Shown here: one piece after another, positions 7,736 through 15,441 of the stretch
How positions within the stretch are numbered: the first letter of the stretch is position 1
Layout of the letters: the number at the start of each line of letters is the position of its first letter
NCBI RefSeq assembly: GCF_017942085.1
Contig: NZ_JAGKSP010000027.1
Span: 1-43,948 of the forward strand
Length of the DNA stretch: 43,948 bases
Direction of reading: 5' to 3'
DNA from: Paenibacillus lignilyticus
Lineage (GTDB): Bacteria > Bacillota > Bacilli > Paenibacillales > Paenibacillaceae
The notes under the pieces: model-generated
What the model saw: only the letters and a program-made list of their open reading frames with translations
Database searches by the model: none
Told to the model about the DNA's origin: nothing
Program-made: the position numbers and the translations under genes

Positions 7736-8422
7736 TCAGGCTGCGCCGTAGGTGACTTTGCGTACCAGATGTTCGATTCGTTCCACCATCGACGAATCAT
7801 CGATCTGCACGTACACGTCGGGCTTGAATAGCTGCAGCTTCTTGAGTTGATAATAATCGCTTATCGCGTTTCGCAGCGTCAAATTCTGCTTCATCAGGCA
7901 ATGCGGGTCCAGCAAATTCCGGAACATCAGCTCGTCTTGCAGGATAAGCAGCGTCGCATTGAGCTCCTGCATGTAGCCCTCTTTCATGCCGCGTTCATAG
8001 AACTTGCGCAGCCTCTCATTACGCTCGCTAATGGCCACATTCAGAGAAGCCATCAACTGCGGATATACCTCGCGCAAATCGTTGAAGAACACTTCCGTAC
8101 TATAGTTGGCAATAAGCAGCGACTGCGCGAACGCGGACTGAAAGCCGTCAATGTAAGCCTTACTGTCGCCTTCGGCAAGCTTCGCTTCAGCGCAAACAAT
8201 ATATTTGATAAAGAGTGCCGTTAATCGTTCAATAATCTCGTCGCGAGAATTGAAATACTTGTATAACGTTGCTTTGGACAAATCCATGGCTTTCGCGATG
8301 TCATCCATACGAAGTCCCTGAAACCCGTTCGATTTAATGGGATGCAGCAGCTTGGTTACGTATTTATCCTTCGTGGATTCATCGGTGTATCGGCAGCTTT
8401 GCGTTTCGCCTGTCGGTTCCAT
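7736..8422 (-). CDS. TetR family regulator of the adjacent exporter
   Basis: This is a 228-residue protein with an N-terminal TetR helix-turn-helix: MDDIAKAMDLSKATLYKYFNSRDEII. The C-terminal ligand domain is alpha-helical and not assignable to a drug class. It is divergent from the MFS exporter gene, the standard arrangement for a local repressor. The frame is open up to a GTG at 8461, but the likely promoter (-10 TTTAAT at 8471-8476) would place transcription start near 8464, three bases from that GTG. The ATG at 8422 is therefore preferred, with a weak GTGAG ribosome site. The 15-bp inverted repeat in the intergenic region is the likely operator. Confidence 0.85.
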   Translation of the reverse strand: MEPTGETQSCRYTDESTKDKYVTKLLHPIKSNGFQGLRMDDIAKAMDLSKATLYKYFNSRDEIIERLTALFIKYIVCAEAKLAEGDSKAYIDGFQSAFAQSLLIANYSTEVFFNDLREVYPQLMASLNVAISERNERLRKFYERGMKEGYMQELNATLLILQDELMFRNLLDPHCLMKQNLTLRNAISDYYQLKKLQLFKPDVYVQIDDSSMVERIEHLVRKVTYGAA

Positions 8423-8470
8423 AAAGCGCTCACACTCACTTTCTTCCTTCCTAGTATACACAAACCTGAC

Positions 8471-8547
8471 ATTAAAATAAACTTAATATACAAAGTAAAC
8501 TAAAATAGATAAAAGTAGTTTACTTTGTATGAGTATTGCAGTATGAT
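8471..8547. promoter_or_regulatory. Divergent promoters with a mirrored 15-bp operator
   Basis: A perfect 15-bp inverted repeat has arms ATACAAAGTAAACTA (8488-8502) and TAGTTTACTTTGTAT (8516-8530) with a 13-bp centre. Each arm contains TTTACT, which serves as -35. On the plus strand TTTACT (8519-8524), 17 bp, TATGAT (8542-8547) drives the exporter. On the minus strand TTTACT (8499-8494), 17 bp, TTTAAT (8476-8471) drives tetR. A regulator on the arms would cover both -35 boxes at once. Confidence 0.75.
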
Positions 8548-8590
8548 CAACTCTACAATAGGCCAACGGCCGTTATTACGATAGGAGTTG

Positions 8591-8598
8591 AGTTTACT
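8591..8598 (+). promoter_or_regulatory. Extra copy of the operator core in the exporter leader
   Basis: AGTTTACT, the core of the mirrored operator, recurs between the Shine-Dalgarno (AGGAG, 8583-8587) and the ATG at 8600. It may be a third regulator contact point or chance. Confidence 0.35.
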
Positions 8599-8599
8599 C

Positions 8600-10051
8600 A
8601 TGGATCATTCCGCTGTACCGAATGTTCGGTTCTGGCCCATTATGATTGCGGTCTTCTTTGGCGCCTTTCTCAGTATTCTGGGTATCAGCACGATTAACGT
8701 CGCGCTGTCGATTTTTATGCAAGACTTTCATGCAAGCTTGAGTACGGTACAGTGGACGCTGACCGGCTTTATGCTTTCGCTTGGTACCGTCGCTCCGCTG
8801 ACCGGTTATCTGGGGAATCGATTCGGCTACAAGAACGTGTACTTGTATGCCATGGTCGGGTTCGTCCTATTCTCCTTGCTGTGCGGCTTCTCTTGGGGGA
8901 TCGGCTCGCTGATTACCTTCCGCATCATTCAAGGTATCTTTACGGGTTTGGTCTTGCCTGCAACGATGACGATCATCTTCCAAGTCATTCCGAAAGAGCG
9001 GCAGCCTTTCGCCGTTAGTATCTGGGGACTTTCGGCGATGCTTGCGCCGGCATTCGGACCGACGATCAGCGGCTGGCTCATCCAGCAGTTCAGCTGGCGC
9101 TGGCTCTTCTTCATCAATGTGCCCATCGGATTGATTGCCATCGTGTTTATTGTCGCGATGATTCCGAACTATCGCATCGGCAAGTCCACCGGCTTGGACA
9201 AAATCGGGCTGGCAACGGTCGTCCTCAGCAGCGTGTCGCTTCTGGTTGCACTAAGCCAAGGGCGCCAATGGGGCTGGGATTCAGGCAAGACAGTGGGGCT
9301 CTTCGCATTCGGGGCCATCATGCTTATCTTGTTCATCTGGCGCGAGCTGCGCACAGACAATCCGCTGCTTGACCTGCGGGTATTCGGCAATTATCGTTTC
9401 TCCATCACGCTGCTGGCCAATACGATCATTACGATCAGCCTTTATTCCGGCACGCTGCTCGTTCCGCTCTTCTTGCAGAACGTTCAGCAAATTACGCCGA
9501 TGGACACGGGCTTGATCCTGCTTCCATCCTCCCTGATCATGGCGCTCTCCATGCCGCTTGCGGGTAAAATCTATCCGCGTTTCGGTGCCAAATGGTTAAC
9601 GGTCGGCGGACTCGTGCTCATCATATGGGGCAGCTATGAAATGACGCATATGCACAATGATACCTCGCATCTGTACATCATTTTCTGGATGGCGGTGCGT
9701 AACCTCGGCGTATCATTCGCCGCGGCCGCAACAAGTACGGCGGGCATGGAAGAAATTCAACCGCAGATGGTTGGGCATGCTTCCTCGGTGACGAACTGGA
9801 TTCGTAACGTAGGCGGTTCCTTCGCCATCGCGCTATTCACTTCACTGCTCGCTTCGCATACGATCACGCACGTGACGGAGCTGACGACTGCCGGTACGGA
9901 AACCGCGAATCTCATCCCGCTGTTTGGTTTTACAATGAGCGTGAATGACGTCTTCATGGTTGCAACGTATATTGCGGTGGCTGCGCTGCCGTTCACCTTC
10001 TTAATTCGTAAACAAGCTCGTCGCACGCAGCCTGCTGCGGCAGCGGCTTAA
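8600..10051 (+). CDS. MFS drug exporter, DHA2 (EmrB/QacA) type
   Basis: This is a 483-residue integral membrane protein with about 14 hydrophobic segments, the size and topology of the DHA2 family of proton-driven drug exporters. Motif A is seen as GYLGNRFGYKNVYL after the second segment, and the antiporter motif C region as APAFGPTISGWLI in the fifth segment, followed by WRWLFFINVPIG, typical of EmrB-like proteins. The substrate is not deducible. ATG 8600 is preferred over the in-frame TTG at 8588, because AGGAG ends at 8587 and leaves 12 bp to the ATG but none to the TTG. It is divergent from its presumed TetR repressor and followed by a strong terminator. Confidence 0.9.
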   Translation: MDHSAVPNVRFWPIMIAVFFGAFLSILGISTINVALSIFMQDFHASLSTVQWTLTGFMLSLGTVAPLTGYLGNRFGYKNVYLYAMVGFVLFSLLCGFSWGIGSLITFRIIQGIFTGLVLPATMTIIFQVIPKERQPFAVSIWGLSAMLAPAFGPTISGWLIQQFSWRWLFFINVPIGLIAIVFIVAMIPNYRIGKSTGLDKIGLATVVLSSVSLLVALSQGRQWGWDSGKTVGLFAFGAIMLILFIWRELRTDNPLLDLRVFGNYRFSITLLANTIITISLYSGTLLVPLFLQNVQQITPMDTGLILLPSSLIMALSMPLAGKIYPRFGAKWLTVGGLVLIIWGSYEMTHMHNDTSHLYIIFWMAVRNLGVSFAAAATSTAGMEEIQPQMVGHASSVTNWIRNVGGSFAIALFTSLLASHTITHVTELTTAGTETANLIPLFGFTMSVNDVFMVATYIAVAALPFTFLIRKQARRTQPAAAAA

Positions 10052-10055
10052 TCAT

Positions 10056-10096
10056 AGCGGCGCAGAGGGTTCCAGCCCTCTGCGCCGCTTTTTTTA
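10056..10096 (+). terminator. Intrinsic terminator of the MFS exporter gene
   Basis: A 14-bp perfect GC-rich stem, 10056-10069 with 10076-10089, is followed by TTTTTTT. Confidence 0.9.
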
Positions 10097-10105
10097 TGTT
10101 AAGGA

Positions 10106-10135
10106 TTGCCAATTTTACATACATAAATGTATTAT
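10106..10135 (+). promoter_or_regulatory. Promoter of the VOC gene with a small palindrome
   Basis: TTGCCA (10106-10111), 18 bp, then TATTAT (10130-10135). The spacer and -10 contain the dyad ATACAT-AA-ATGTAT (10119-10132), a possible operator. Confidence 0.45.
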
Positions 10136-10161
10136 AAGTGTATAAAGGGAGGCGAATAGTT

Positions 10162-10974
10162 ATGGTGACCCATTTCTCTCGTTTGCAGCTGCACACCTTC
10201 TCGATTCCAGGCGTGAAGCAGTTTTACCACGAACAGCTTGCTTTTCCCATTTCCCATGAGTCGGACACCGAAATCCACTTTCAGCCGCTACCTTCGATTA
10301 CGCTCTGCTTCACGGAAGGGTTAGAGCCCAACGCTCCGGCGCATATCGCTTTCGAAGTGGCGGCTTCCGGCTTCGATGCCGCAGTAGGCTGGCTGCGCAA
10401 CCAGAATGTAACGCTCCTCAAGTGGCCGGACGGCCGCATCGTGGATGAGTTCGATTCGCGAGGAAGGAACGTCTACTTCCGCGATGGCGACGGCAACTTG
10501 CTCGAAATCATTTGCCACTCCTATGTACAGGAAGGCATCCTTCCGCCGATCGGAAATATGAGCCTCCTCTATCTGCGGGAAGTTGGCATGCCGGTGGAGG
10601 CCGACGCCGTCATTCCGTTTCGGGAACAGCTCGTGCGGCTGATGGACTTTGGGCTTGATAAAGTATTCGATAATTTCACGTTTGCCATTGGGGGAACAGC
10701 CCATGCGATCCTTGTATCCAAAGCGCGAAAATGGATTCCCATCGCGATGGCTGCACTGCCGCCCGCAATAAGCATAAGCTTCGGCGTGAGCAGCATCGAT
10801 TTTCTTGAAGGGGTCAAAACGCGGCTGGCTGCCGAAGGTATTCCGTTCGAATCGGATGCTCCGGAGTGCGTTAGCTTCCGGCTGTACTCGTATCCGATTT
10901 GCCTTGAGTTCGCTGACTTTGGAGCAGATGTGCCTGCCCGTCTGCAATTGCCGCTCGCTCGCCTGAAGACCTAA
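10162..10974 (+). CDS. VOC superfamily protein (glyoxalase/bleomycin-resistance fold)
   Basis: This is a 271-residue protein with two tandem vicinal-oxygen-chelate half-domains. The first (residues 1-125) runs from FSRLQLHTFSIPGVKQFYHEQL to FRDGDGNLLEII, the typical start and the conserved metal-binding E (the N-LLEII strand). The second (residues ~130-265) is more divergent. Members include dioxygenases, glyoxalases and antibiotic-binding proteins; nothing here fixes the activity. ATG 10162 is chosen because GGGAGGCG ends 8 bp before it; the frame is also open to 10138. It is monocistronic with a terminator directly after. Confidence 0.82.
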   Translation: MVTHFSRLQLHTFSIPGVKQFYHEQLAFPISHESDTEIHFQPLPSITLCFTEGLEPNAPAHIAFEVAASGFDAAVGWLRNQNVTLLKWPDGRIVDEFDSRGRNVYFRDGDGNLLEIICHSYVQEGILPPIGNMSLLYLREVGMPVEADAVIPFREQLVRLMDFGLDKVFDNFTFAIGGTAHAILVSKARKWIPIAMAALPPAISISFGVSSIDFLEGVKTRLAAEGIPFESDAPECVSFRLYSYPICLEFADFGADVPARLQLPLARLKT

Positions 10975-10976
10975 CA

Positions 10977-11012
10977 AAAAAGCGCCTGCTCGTAATGAGC
11001 AGGCGCCTTATC
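10977..11012. terminator. Terminator between VOC and YjdM-like genes
   Basis: The stem GCGCCTGCTC (10982-10991) pairs with GAGCAGGCGC (10997-11006). AAAAAA precedes it, so it works best on the minus strand, and a weaker T-rich tail follows on the plus strand. Confidence 0.75.
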
Positions 11013-11025
11013 ATTTGTAGCCGGG

Positions 11026-11370
11026 CTAAATTTTCTTCACAAATTCGGATTTTAGCTTCATCGCGCCGAACCCGTCGATTTTGCAGTCGATATCGTGATC
11101 GCCATCCATTAACCGGATATTCTTCACCTTCGTGCCCATCTTAACGACAAGAGAAGTCCCTTTCACCTTCAAATCCTTGATGACCGATACGGAATCACCG
11201 TCGTTTAGAACGTTGCCATTGGCGTCTTTGATCATCCGGCCTGCATCTTCCGCTTGCCCGGCTTCCGATGCGGTATTCCACTCATGCGCGCATTCCGGGC
11301 AGACGAACTGACTTCCGTCCTCGTACGTGTATTCGGAGTTGCATTGCGGACAATTAGGTAAAGTAGACAA
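11026..11370 (-). CDS. yjdM: YjdM/PhnA-like zinc-ribbon protein
   Basis: This is a small protein of 114 residues. It has an N-terminal zinc ribbon (CPQCNSEYTYEDG...FVCPECAHEW) and a C-terminal SH3-like domain containing DANGNVLNDGDSVSVIKDLKVKG, the layout of the PhnA/YjdM family. The original alkylphosphonate link of PhnA is doubtful, and no phosphonate genes are nearby. The frame opens with an ATG at 11385, but family members begin M-STLPNCP. The TTG at 11370 gives that N-terminus and has GGAG 9 bp upstream, so TTG is preferred. It is probably monocistronic. Confidence 0.85.
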   Translation of the reverse strand: MSTLPNCPQCNSEYTYEDGSQFVCPECAHEWNTASEAGQAEDAGRMIKDANGNVLNDGDSVSVIKDLKVKGTSLVVKMGTKVKNIRLMDGDHDIDCKIDGFGAMKLKSEFVKKI

Positions 11371-11475
11371 AGTTAGAAGCTCCATTCATCTTGTGATTGT
11401 CCGTTTATTTTGTCACAGTGCGTCTGAAATGGCAACCGACCTTACAGCCCCGCGCGCGCAGCAAGTGGGCGGTTC

Positions 11476-11925
11476 TTATTTCCTCGCTTCTTGCTCCACG
11501 AGCGCCATAAACTCACGCACGACTTTCAAATTCGCCTTCTGGCTGCCAAGCTTAAGCATAGCTCGTCCGACAAAGTTGACTCCTTTGTTCTCCCCTTCAT
11601 AGATGAAGGTTGTGCGGGCATCGTCAACCCGTACTAATGTGAATGTGAGCGTAATTTCAAAAGCTTTGCCTAATACGAAGCGGATCGTTTTTCGCTTGGA
11701 ATGGGGCTGGTCCTCGTACGCCAGGGTGTCGACGATATACGTTTCGACGCGCTTACCCTCCCGATATTTCTGACGATGCTTGGCTCCCGCTTCCCTCTCG
11801 CACTTCTCGATGAGCGTATGCTCCTCAACCTTCGGCATAATCCGTTTGATATTCCGATCCGCGAATAGCTCCCATACCTTCTCGATTGGCGCATGAATCG
11901 TCGTTTCTTCTTTCCATGTCAGCAT
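11476..11925 (-). CDS. SRPBCC family protein (START/Bet v 1-like)
   Basis: This is a 149-residue protein starting MLTWKEETTIHAPIEKVWELFADRN, the typical opening of SRPBCC/polyketide-cyclase-type ligand-binding domains, with a long C-terminal helix. It should fold as a single hydrophobic-cavity domain; the ligand is unknown. It is the second gene of a two-gene unit with a MerR regulator: its Shine-Dalgarno GGGAG sits in the last codons of merR and the gap between stop and ATG is 9 bp, so translation is likely coupled. Confidence 0.8.
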   Translation of the reverse strand: MLTWKEETTIHAPIEKVWELFADRNIKRIMPKVEEHTLIEKCEREAGAKHRQKYREGKRVETYIVDTLAYEDQPHSKRKTIRFVLGKAFEITLTFTLVRVDDARTTFIYEGENKGVNFVGRAMLKLGSQKANLKVVREFMALVEQEARK

Positions 11926-11934
11926 AGTTGTCCG

Positions 11935-12270
11935 TTACTCCCTTCCCGATGCCAGAAATTCGTCAATCTCCTCTACTTGCAGCAGAAGATCCCTTATTTG
12001 CGACTGTATCTTGTCCCGCTTCTGTTCCAGCAACCCTTCCAGATGGGCAAAGGACTCATCGTTCATGACCGCGCTCATCTCCTGAATCGTACAGCCGAAC
12101 CGTCTTAATTTGGTAAGCAGCACCGCTATAAAATAACTGCCGTCGTCGTAGTACCGATAATTGTTCGAGGGATCAATATACACAGGCTCCAGCAGCTTCA
12201 CTTCCGCGTAATAACGCAGCGTTTCCTTGCTAAGCCCGGTCATTTTCGAGAACGCGCTGATCTTGTACAT
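11935..12270 (-). CDS. MerR family regulator, autoregulated
   Basis: This is a 111-residue protein with an N-terminal MerR winged helix (YKISAFSKMTGLSKETLRYYAEVKLLEP, then NNYRYYDD) and a C-terminal dimerisation coiled coil. There is no room for a large effector domain and no metal-binding Cys cluster. It heads an operon with the SRPBCC protein. The upstream promoter has the long 19-20 bp spacer with a perfect palindrome, which is the signature of promoters untwisted by MerR proteins, so it very likely controls its own operon. The inducer is unknown; a small hydrophobic compound bound by the SRPBCC partner is a guess. Confidence 0.87.
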   Translation of the reverse strand: MYKISAFSKMTGLSKETLRYYAEVKLLEPVYIDPSNNYRYYDDGSYFIAVLLTKLRRFGCTIQEMSAVMNDESFAHLEGLLEQKRDKIQSQIRDLLLQVEEIDEFLASGRE

Positions 12271-12287
12271 GTATCTCCCCCTCTCCC

Positions 12288-12319
12288 AGCATAAACCGTG
12301 TGGTGCACCACAGAGTCAA
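12288..12319 (-). promoter_or_regulatory. MerR-type promoter with central palindrome
   Basis: On the minus strand, TTGACT (12319-12314) and TATGCT (12293-12288) are 20 bp apart (19 bp if TTATGC is used). The spacer holds the perfect 14-bp palindrome TGTGGTGCACCACA (12299-12312). Confidence 0.8.
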
Positions 12320-12357
12320 TGGATTTCCGTATTTCCGTATTGATTATAACTTGCGCC

Positions 12358-12406
12358 AAAAAAAAGCGACCAAACCGGAGCAGCTGGAATCCGATTTAGT
12401 CGCTTT
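12358..12406 (-). terminator. Intrinsic terminator of the YhgE-like gene
   Basis: On the minus strand a stem of about 17 bp (12406-12390 with 12379-12363, with wobble pairs) is followed by a run of T (A at 12358-12365 on the plus strand). Confidence 0.8.
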
Positions 12407-12421
12407 AATGGGGAACCTTAC

Positions 12422-13597
12422 TTACATAGAGCTATCCAACGTCGGCGCTGCCTTCTTGGGTTTGAGTACAGATGCGGCCGCCACCACCATGCAAATGCCG
12501 GACAGCCAGCCAAGCACCTGATAGGTGCCGTTCATGTTTGTACCGTCGAAGTACATGACCGATCGCAGACCGGTTGCAACAAAGCGCAGCGGCGTCCAGC
12601 TGTACAGCCAATCCTTCGCAACGGCCGGCAGCATCTCAGGCGCCATATTGATAACCGGCATCGAGAAGAAGAATAACAGCACCATGAGCGGAACCGCCGG
12701 CATGCCAATCCAACGCAGCAATGTCGTTTGGAACAGGAAGAATGCCGATCCGGCTAATAATAGGAATAACCATAGCTGCGTCCGGTCCGAAAGCTCCATG
12801 CCATACCAGGAGCCCGACATCCATACGAGAAAAGCCGTTGCCCCCGTGACGATAACGAGGCCCGTTACAAGCTTCGTCAGAACGATACGCATATGTCCGC
12901 CGCCGGCTTTCACCGCTTGCTGCGACGCTAAGAACAGCGTTATGCTGACTGCCAAGCAGCTGAGCCACATCATCTGGGTCAGCAGCAGCGGCGCGTTGCC
13001 GCTGGCATTGTTAGCGCCTACGGGATGCACAATCTGCGAGCTGACCGTGAACGGCTCAATAAGTGCACCGGCTGCTGTTACCGGGATGGCATCGGTGTGT
13101 TTCCCGATCTCTGCCAACAGTTGTGTCGACAGCTGAATGCCGACTTTATCCATCGCTACCTGCAGCAGCATGTTCACTGTGCCCGCTACCTGAGCGTTCT
13201 TCCCTTCGCTGACATAGATCTGCAGCTGTGCGGGCTGCGGCGCGGCGGTTTGCAGCGAGAGCAATCCGGCGCTAAGATCCGCCGGCAGGATGAGCGCGCC
13301 GTAGTATTTCTGCTCATCGATTCCTGCCAGCGCCTCCTCCTTCGAGCCCACGATCTCCCACTTAATCGGCAGCTGTGTCTGCTGGGTCATCTTCTCCTTT
13401 AACGTCTCGCCGACGGCCAACTTGTTGCCGTCCGGCTGATCAACCGGCTGATCCAAGACGACCAGCGCAACCGGAAGCTCCTTCGGAGCCGCCCCCGCAG
13501 CCGGCCCGATCATCGCCACCCCAAATACCATAAGCACAGCCAGCACAGCTACCGCGCCGATCCATACTAATTTCTGCTTCAGTAAATTTGTATGCAA
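12422..13597 (-). CDS. YhgE/Pip-like ABC-2-type membrane protein
   Basis: This 391-residue protein has one N-terminal membrane segment (KLVWIGAVAVLAVLMVFGVAMIG), a ~200-residue extracellular domain with LVVLDQPVDQPDGNKLAVGETLKEKM, and five to six C-terminal membrane segments. This is the half-transporter layout of the YhgE/Pip and ABC-2 permease families. The frame extends to 13714, but those residues precede the promoter. TTG at 13597 is chosen, as AAGGAG lies 8 bp upstream and the product then begins with a short basic segment before the membrane helix. No ATPase gene is adjacent. The divergent TetR gene is the likely regulator. Confidence 0.78.
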   Translation of the reverse strand: MHTNLLKQKLVWIGAVAVLAVLMVFGVAMIGPAAGAAPKELPVALVVLDQPVDQPDGNKLAVGETLKEKMTQQTQLPIKWEIVGSKEEALAGIDEQKYYGALILPADLSAGLLSLQTAAPQPAQLQIYVSEGKNAQVAGTVNMLLQVAMDKVGIQLSTQLLAEIGKHTDAIPVTAAGALIEPFTVSSQIVHPVGANNASGNAPLLLTQMMWLSCLAVSITLFLASQQAVKAGGGHMRIVLTKLVTGLVIVTGATAFLVWMSGSWYGMELSDRTQLWLFLLLAGSAFFLFQTTLLRWIGMPAVPLMVLLFFFSMPVINMAPEMLPAVAKDWLYSWTPLRFVATGLRSVMYFDGTNMNGTYQVLGWLSGICMVVAAASVLKPKKAAPTLDSSM

Positions 13598-13612
13598 ATT
13601 TGCCACTCCTTT

Positions 13613-13677
13613 ATAATGGACATCGTGTTGAATAATGGTCACCGTGTTTATTATAATGATTTGAAGTGAGAACTCAA
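13613..13677 (-). promoter_or_regulatory. Promoter and tandem 17-bp repeats of the YhgE-like gene
   Basis: On the minus strand, TTGAGT (13677-13672), 16 bp, then TATAAT (13655-13650). Just downstream lie two direct repeats 19 bp apart, written on the plus strand ATAATGGTCACCGTGTT (13632-13648) and ATAATGGACATCGTGTT (13613-13629). They occupy the leader between promoter and Shine-Dalgarno, a good roadblock site for the divergent TetR protein. Confidence 0.65.
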
Positions 13678-13792
13678 TAATCAACATCCGACGTTTCTGT
13701 CGCTTATTGAACACATGCCAACGATGCTGTTCATTTGGAGCGAAAATTCATCTAAAACAACCATTTTATTGCAGAAAGGGGCTGCTTGTACG

Positions 13793-14401
13793 ATGTCTCC
13801 GAAAACCGATCCCCGCATCGAGCGGACCAAAGATATGCTGCGCAGCGCACTGATTGAGCTTATTGAAGAGAAAGGCTTCGAATCGATTACCGTGCGGGAT
13901 TTGACGCTTAAGGCCGGGCTCAATCGGGGAACCTTCTACTTGCACTACCACGATAAGTTCGATCTGCTGGAGCAGTGCAAATCGGAGATCTGGAGAGGCT
14001 TCGAAGAACGGATTCAGCACGCCAACCCGGAGCTGCTGCTCCAATATGTGGAGCGCGATGAGGCGTATCCGTTTATGGTCGATGTATTCCGTTTCTTGCG
14101 GGAGAACGGCGATTTCTTCAGAGTCATGATGGGCCCGAAGGGTGATCCCTCGTTTAATCTCAGGTACAAAGAACTCATGCTTAAGCATCTCTATAACAAG
14201 CTGATGCTGCTGCAGCCAGAGGATCATAAGCTGCTCGTGCCGCGCGATTTTCTCACGGCCTATATTATCTCCGCCAACTTTGGCGTCATGCAGCACTGGC
14301 TGGAAACCGGTATGGTTCATACCCCGCACGAAATGGCCTTAATCATCTCTCGTATCATGCGCCGCGGCCCGCTGCGCATGACCGGCGTTCTGGACGGATA
14401 G
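13793..14401 (+). CDS. TetR/AcrR family regulator
   Basis: This is a 202-residue protein with the N-terminal TetR DNA-binding domain, seen as IEEKGFESITVRDLTLKAGLNRGTFYLHYHDKFDLLEQ. The C-terminal domain resembles the DhaS-like/TetR_C type common in Firmicutes. The start ATG 13793 follows AAAGGGG by 10 bp; the frame is open further upstream to 13715 but without a ribosome site. It is divergent from the YhgE-like gene, which it probably represses; the tandem 17-bp repeats are the likely target. Confidence 0.85.
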   Translation: MSPKTDPRIERTKDMLRSALIELIEEKGFESITVRDLTLKAGLNRGTFYLHYHDKFDLLEQCKSEIWRGFEERIQHANPELLLQYVERDEAYPFMVDVFRFLRENGDFFRVMMGPKGDPSFNLRYKELMLKHLYNKLMLLQPEDHKLLVPRDFLTAYIISANFGVMQHWLETGMVHTPHEMALIISRIMRRGPLRMTGVLDG

Positions 14402-14414
14402 TTGACTCCCTCCG

Positions 14415-14470
14415 CAAAAAAGCTGTCCCATTAGAGTCACAAGACACTCTTCTGGGACAGCTTCTTTATA
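14415..14470. terminator. Bidirectional terminator
   Basis: AGCTGTCCCA (14421-14430) pairs with TGGGACAGCT (14453-14462). The arms enclose a second short stem (AGAGT with ACTCT) and are flanked by AAAAAA and TTCTTTAT. Confidence 0.8.
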
Positions 14471-14496
14471 TGCATGCAATCGCAGGCAACCGAACA

Positions 14497-15228
14497 CTAC
14501 TTCTCGGCGGCAATCAGCAGGAATATCGGACGGCGGGTCTCATCCCGCATGTCCGGATAGGCAGCGATCGCTTCCGGCGTCGGCTGCGGCTCCGACAGCT
14601 GCCTGATGGTGAAGCCGGTCTCGATCAGCTGGTTGATGATCGTCGCAACCGTGCGGTGGTACTTCACGACGTCATTGTCCAGAAACCTCGTTTGCCGCAT
14701 GCCTTCCTGCTGGTAATCATCAACCGGCCAGTGCATCCGCTCCCCTGCGGGACCGTAATGCCAATCCTGCGCAGCGCGTGCCGTGAACACCGGATGCTCC
14801 ACCGAAAGAATAAAGCTGCCTCCCGGCGCAAGGTACTCGTGGATTTTGCGGCAGACGATATCGAAACGTTCGACGTAATGCAGAGCAAGCGAGCTGATGA
14901 CGACATCGAACTGCTCCGCTGCGAACGCGATATCCTCAATCGCAAGCTGAAGATACTCAATCCCCGGATCATGCTCGAACGCCTTGGCGCGCGCAAGCAT
15001 CATCTCGGACAGATCCACGCCGATTACGGAGCTTGCCCGCATCTCGCGAGCATACCGGCAATGCCATCCGAAGCCGCAGCCAAGGTCCAGCACCCGTTTC
15101 CCTTGCAGGTCAGGCATAAGAGCCCGCAGTGCCGGCCACTCCCCGGCCGCTTCAAGCCCACCGATGGAGCGAGGCATTTGATTGTATTGGGCGAAGAAGT
15201 CCGGATCATCGTATTTGTTCTGTTTCAT
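14497..15228 (-). CDS. Class I SAM-dependent methyltransferase
   Basis: This 243-residue protein has the class I methyltransferase core: motif I VLDLGCGFGWHCRYA, an acidic end of strand two in VIGVDLSEMML, and FDVVISSLALHYV (motif IV region), followed by LAPGGSFILSVEHPVF. It belongs to the small-molecule (Methyltransf_11-like) group; the substrate is unknown. The ATG is preceded by AAAAGGGG at about 8 bp. It stands alone, convergent with the TetR gene. Confidence 0.87.
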   Translation of the reverse strand: MKQNKYDDPDFFAQYNQMPRSIGGLEAAGEWPALRALMPDLQGKRVLDLGCGFGWHCRYAREMRASSVIGVDLSEMMLARAKAFEHDPGIEYLQLAIEDIAFAAEQFDVVISSLALHYVERFDIVCRKIHEYLAPGGSFILSVEHPVFTARAAQDWHYGPAGERMHWPVDDYQQEGMRQTRFLDNDVVKYHRTVATIINQLIETGFTIRQLSEPQPTPEAIAAYPDMRDETRRPIFLLIAAEK

Positions 15229-15401
15229 CAGTGACGCCCCTTTTCAGCAAATTACTTCAAGTATAGAGAGTCGAAACGTGAGGGTACGAGTTTTTTTGTT
15301 GCCACATGAATGCGGGCTATGCTGCAAGCCGCCTCCGATTAATCCTTGTACTTGCTTACGCCCATGAAGTCAGGTCCGCATTAGATCGGTTATACTAAAA
15401 T

Positions 15402-15428
15402 AAAAAAATGCCGGCAAACACCGGCATT
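15402..15428 (-). terminator. Minus-strand terminator inside the crp-like leader
   Basis: AATGCCGG (15407-15414) pairs with CCGGCATT (15421-15428) around CAAACA. The U-tract is on the minus strand (A run at 15402-15408). It is therefore the first good terminator met by hmp transcripts after they cross the crp-like gene in antisense. On the plus strand it would form a 5'-end hairpin just before the ribosome site. Confidence 0.65.
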
Positions 15429-15441
15429 CACTGAGGTAATG

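Noticed and set aside
6772..7800. 342-residue minus-strand frame
   Set aside because: It overlaps trpB, the histidine phosphatase gene and a strong terminator on the other strand; no family features.
14470..15234. 254-residue plus-strand frame
   Set aside because: Antisense shadow of the methyltransferase gene, which has a clear motif I and ribosome site.
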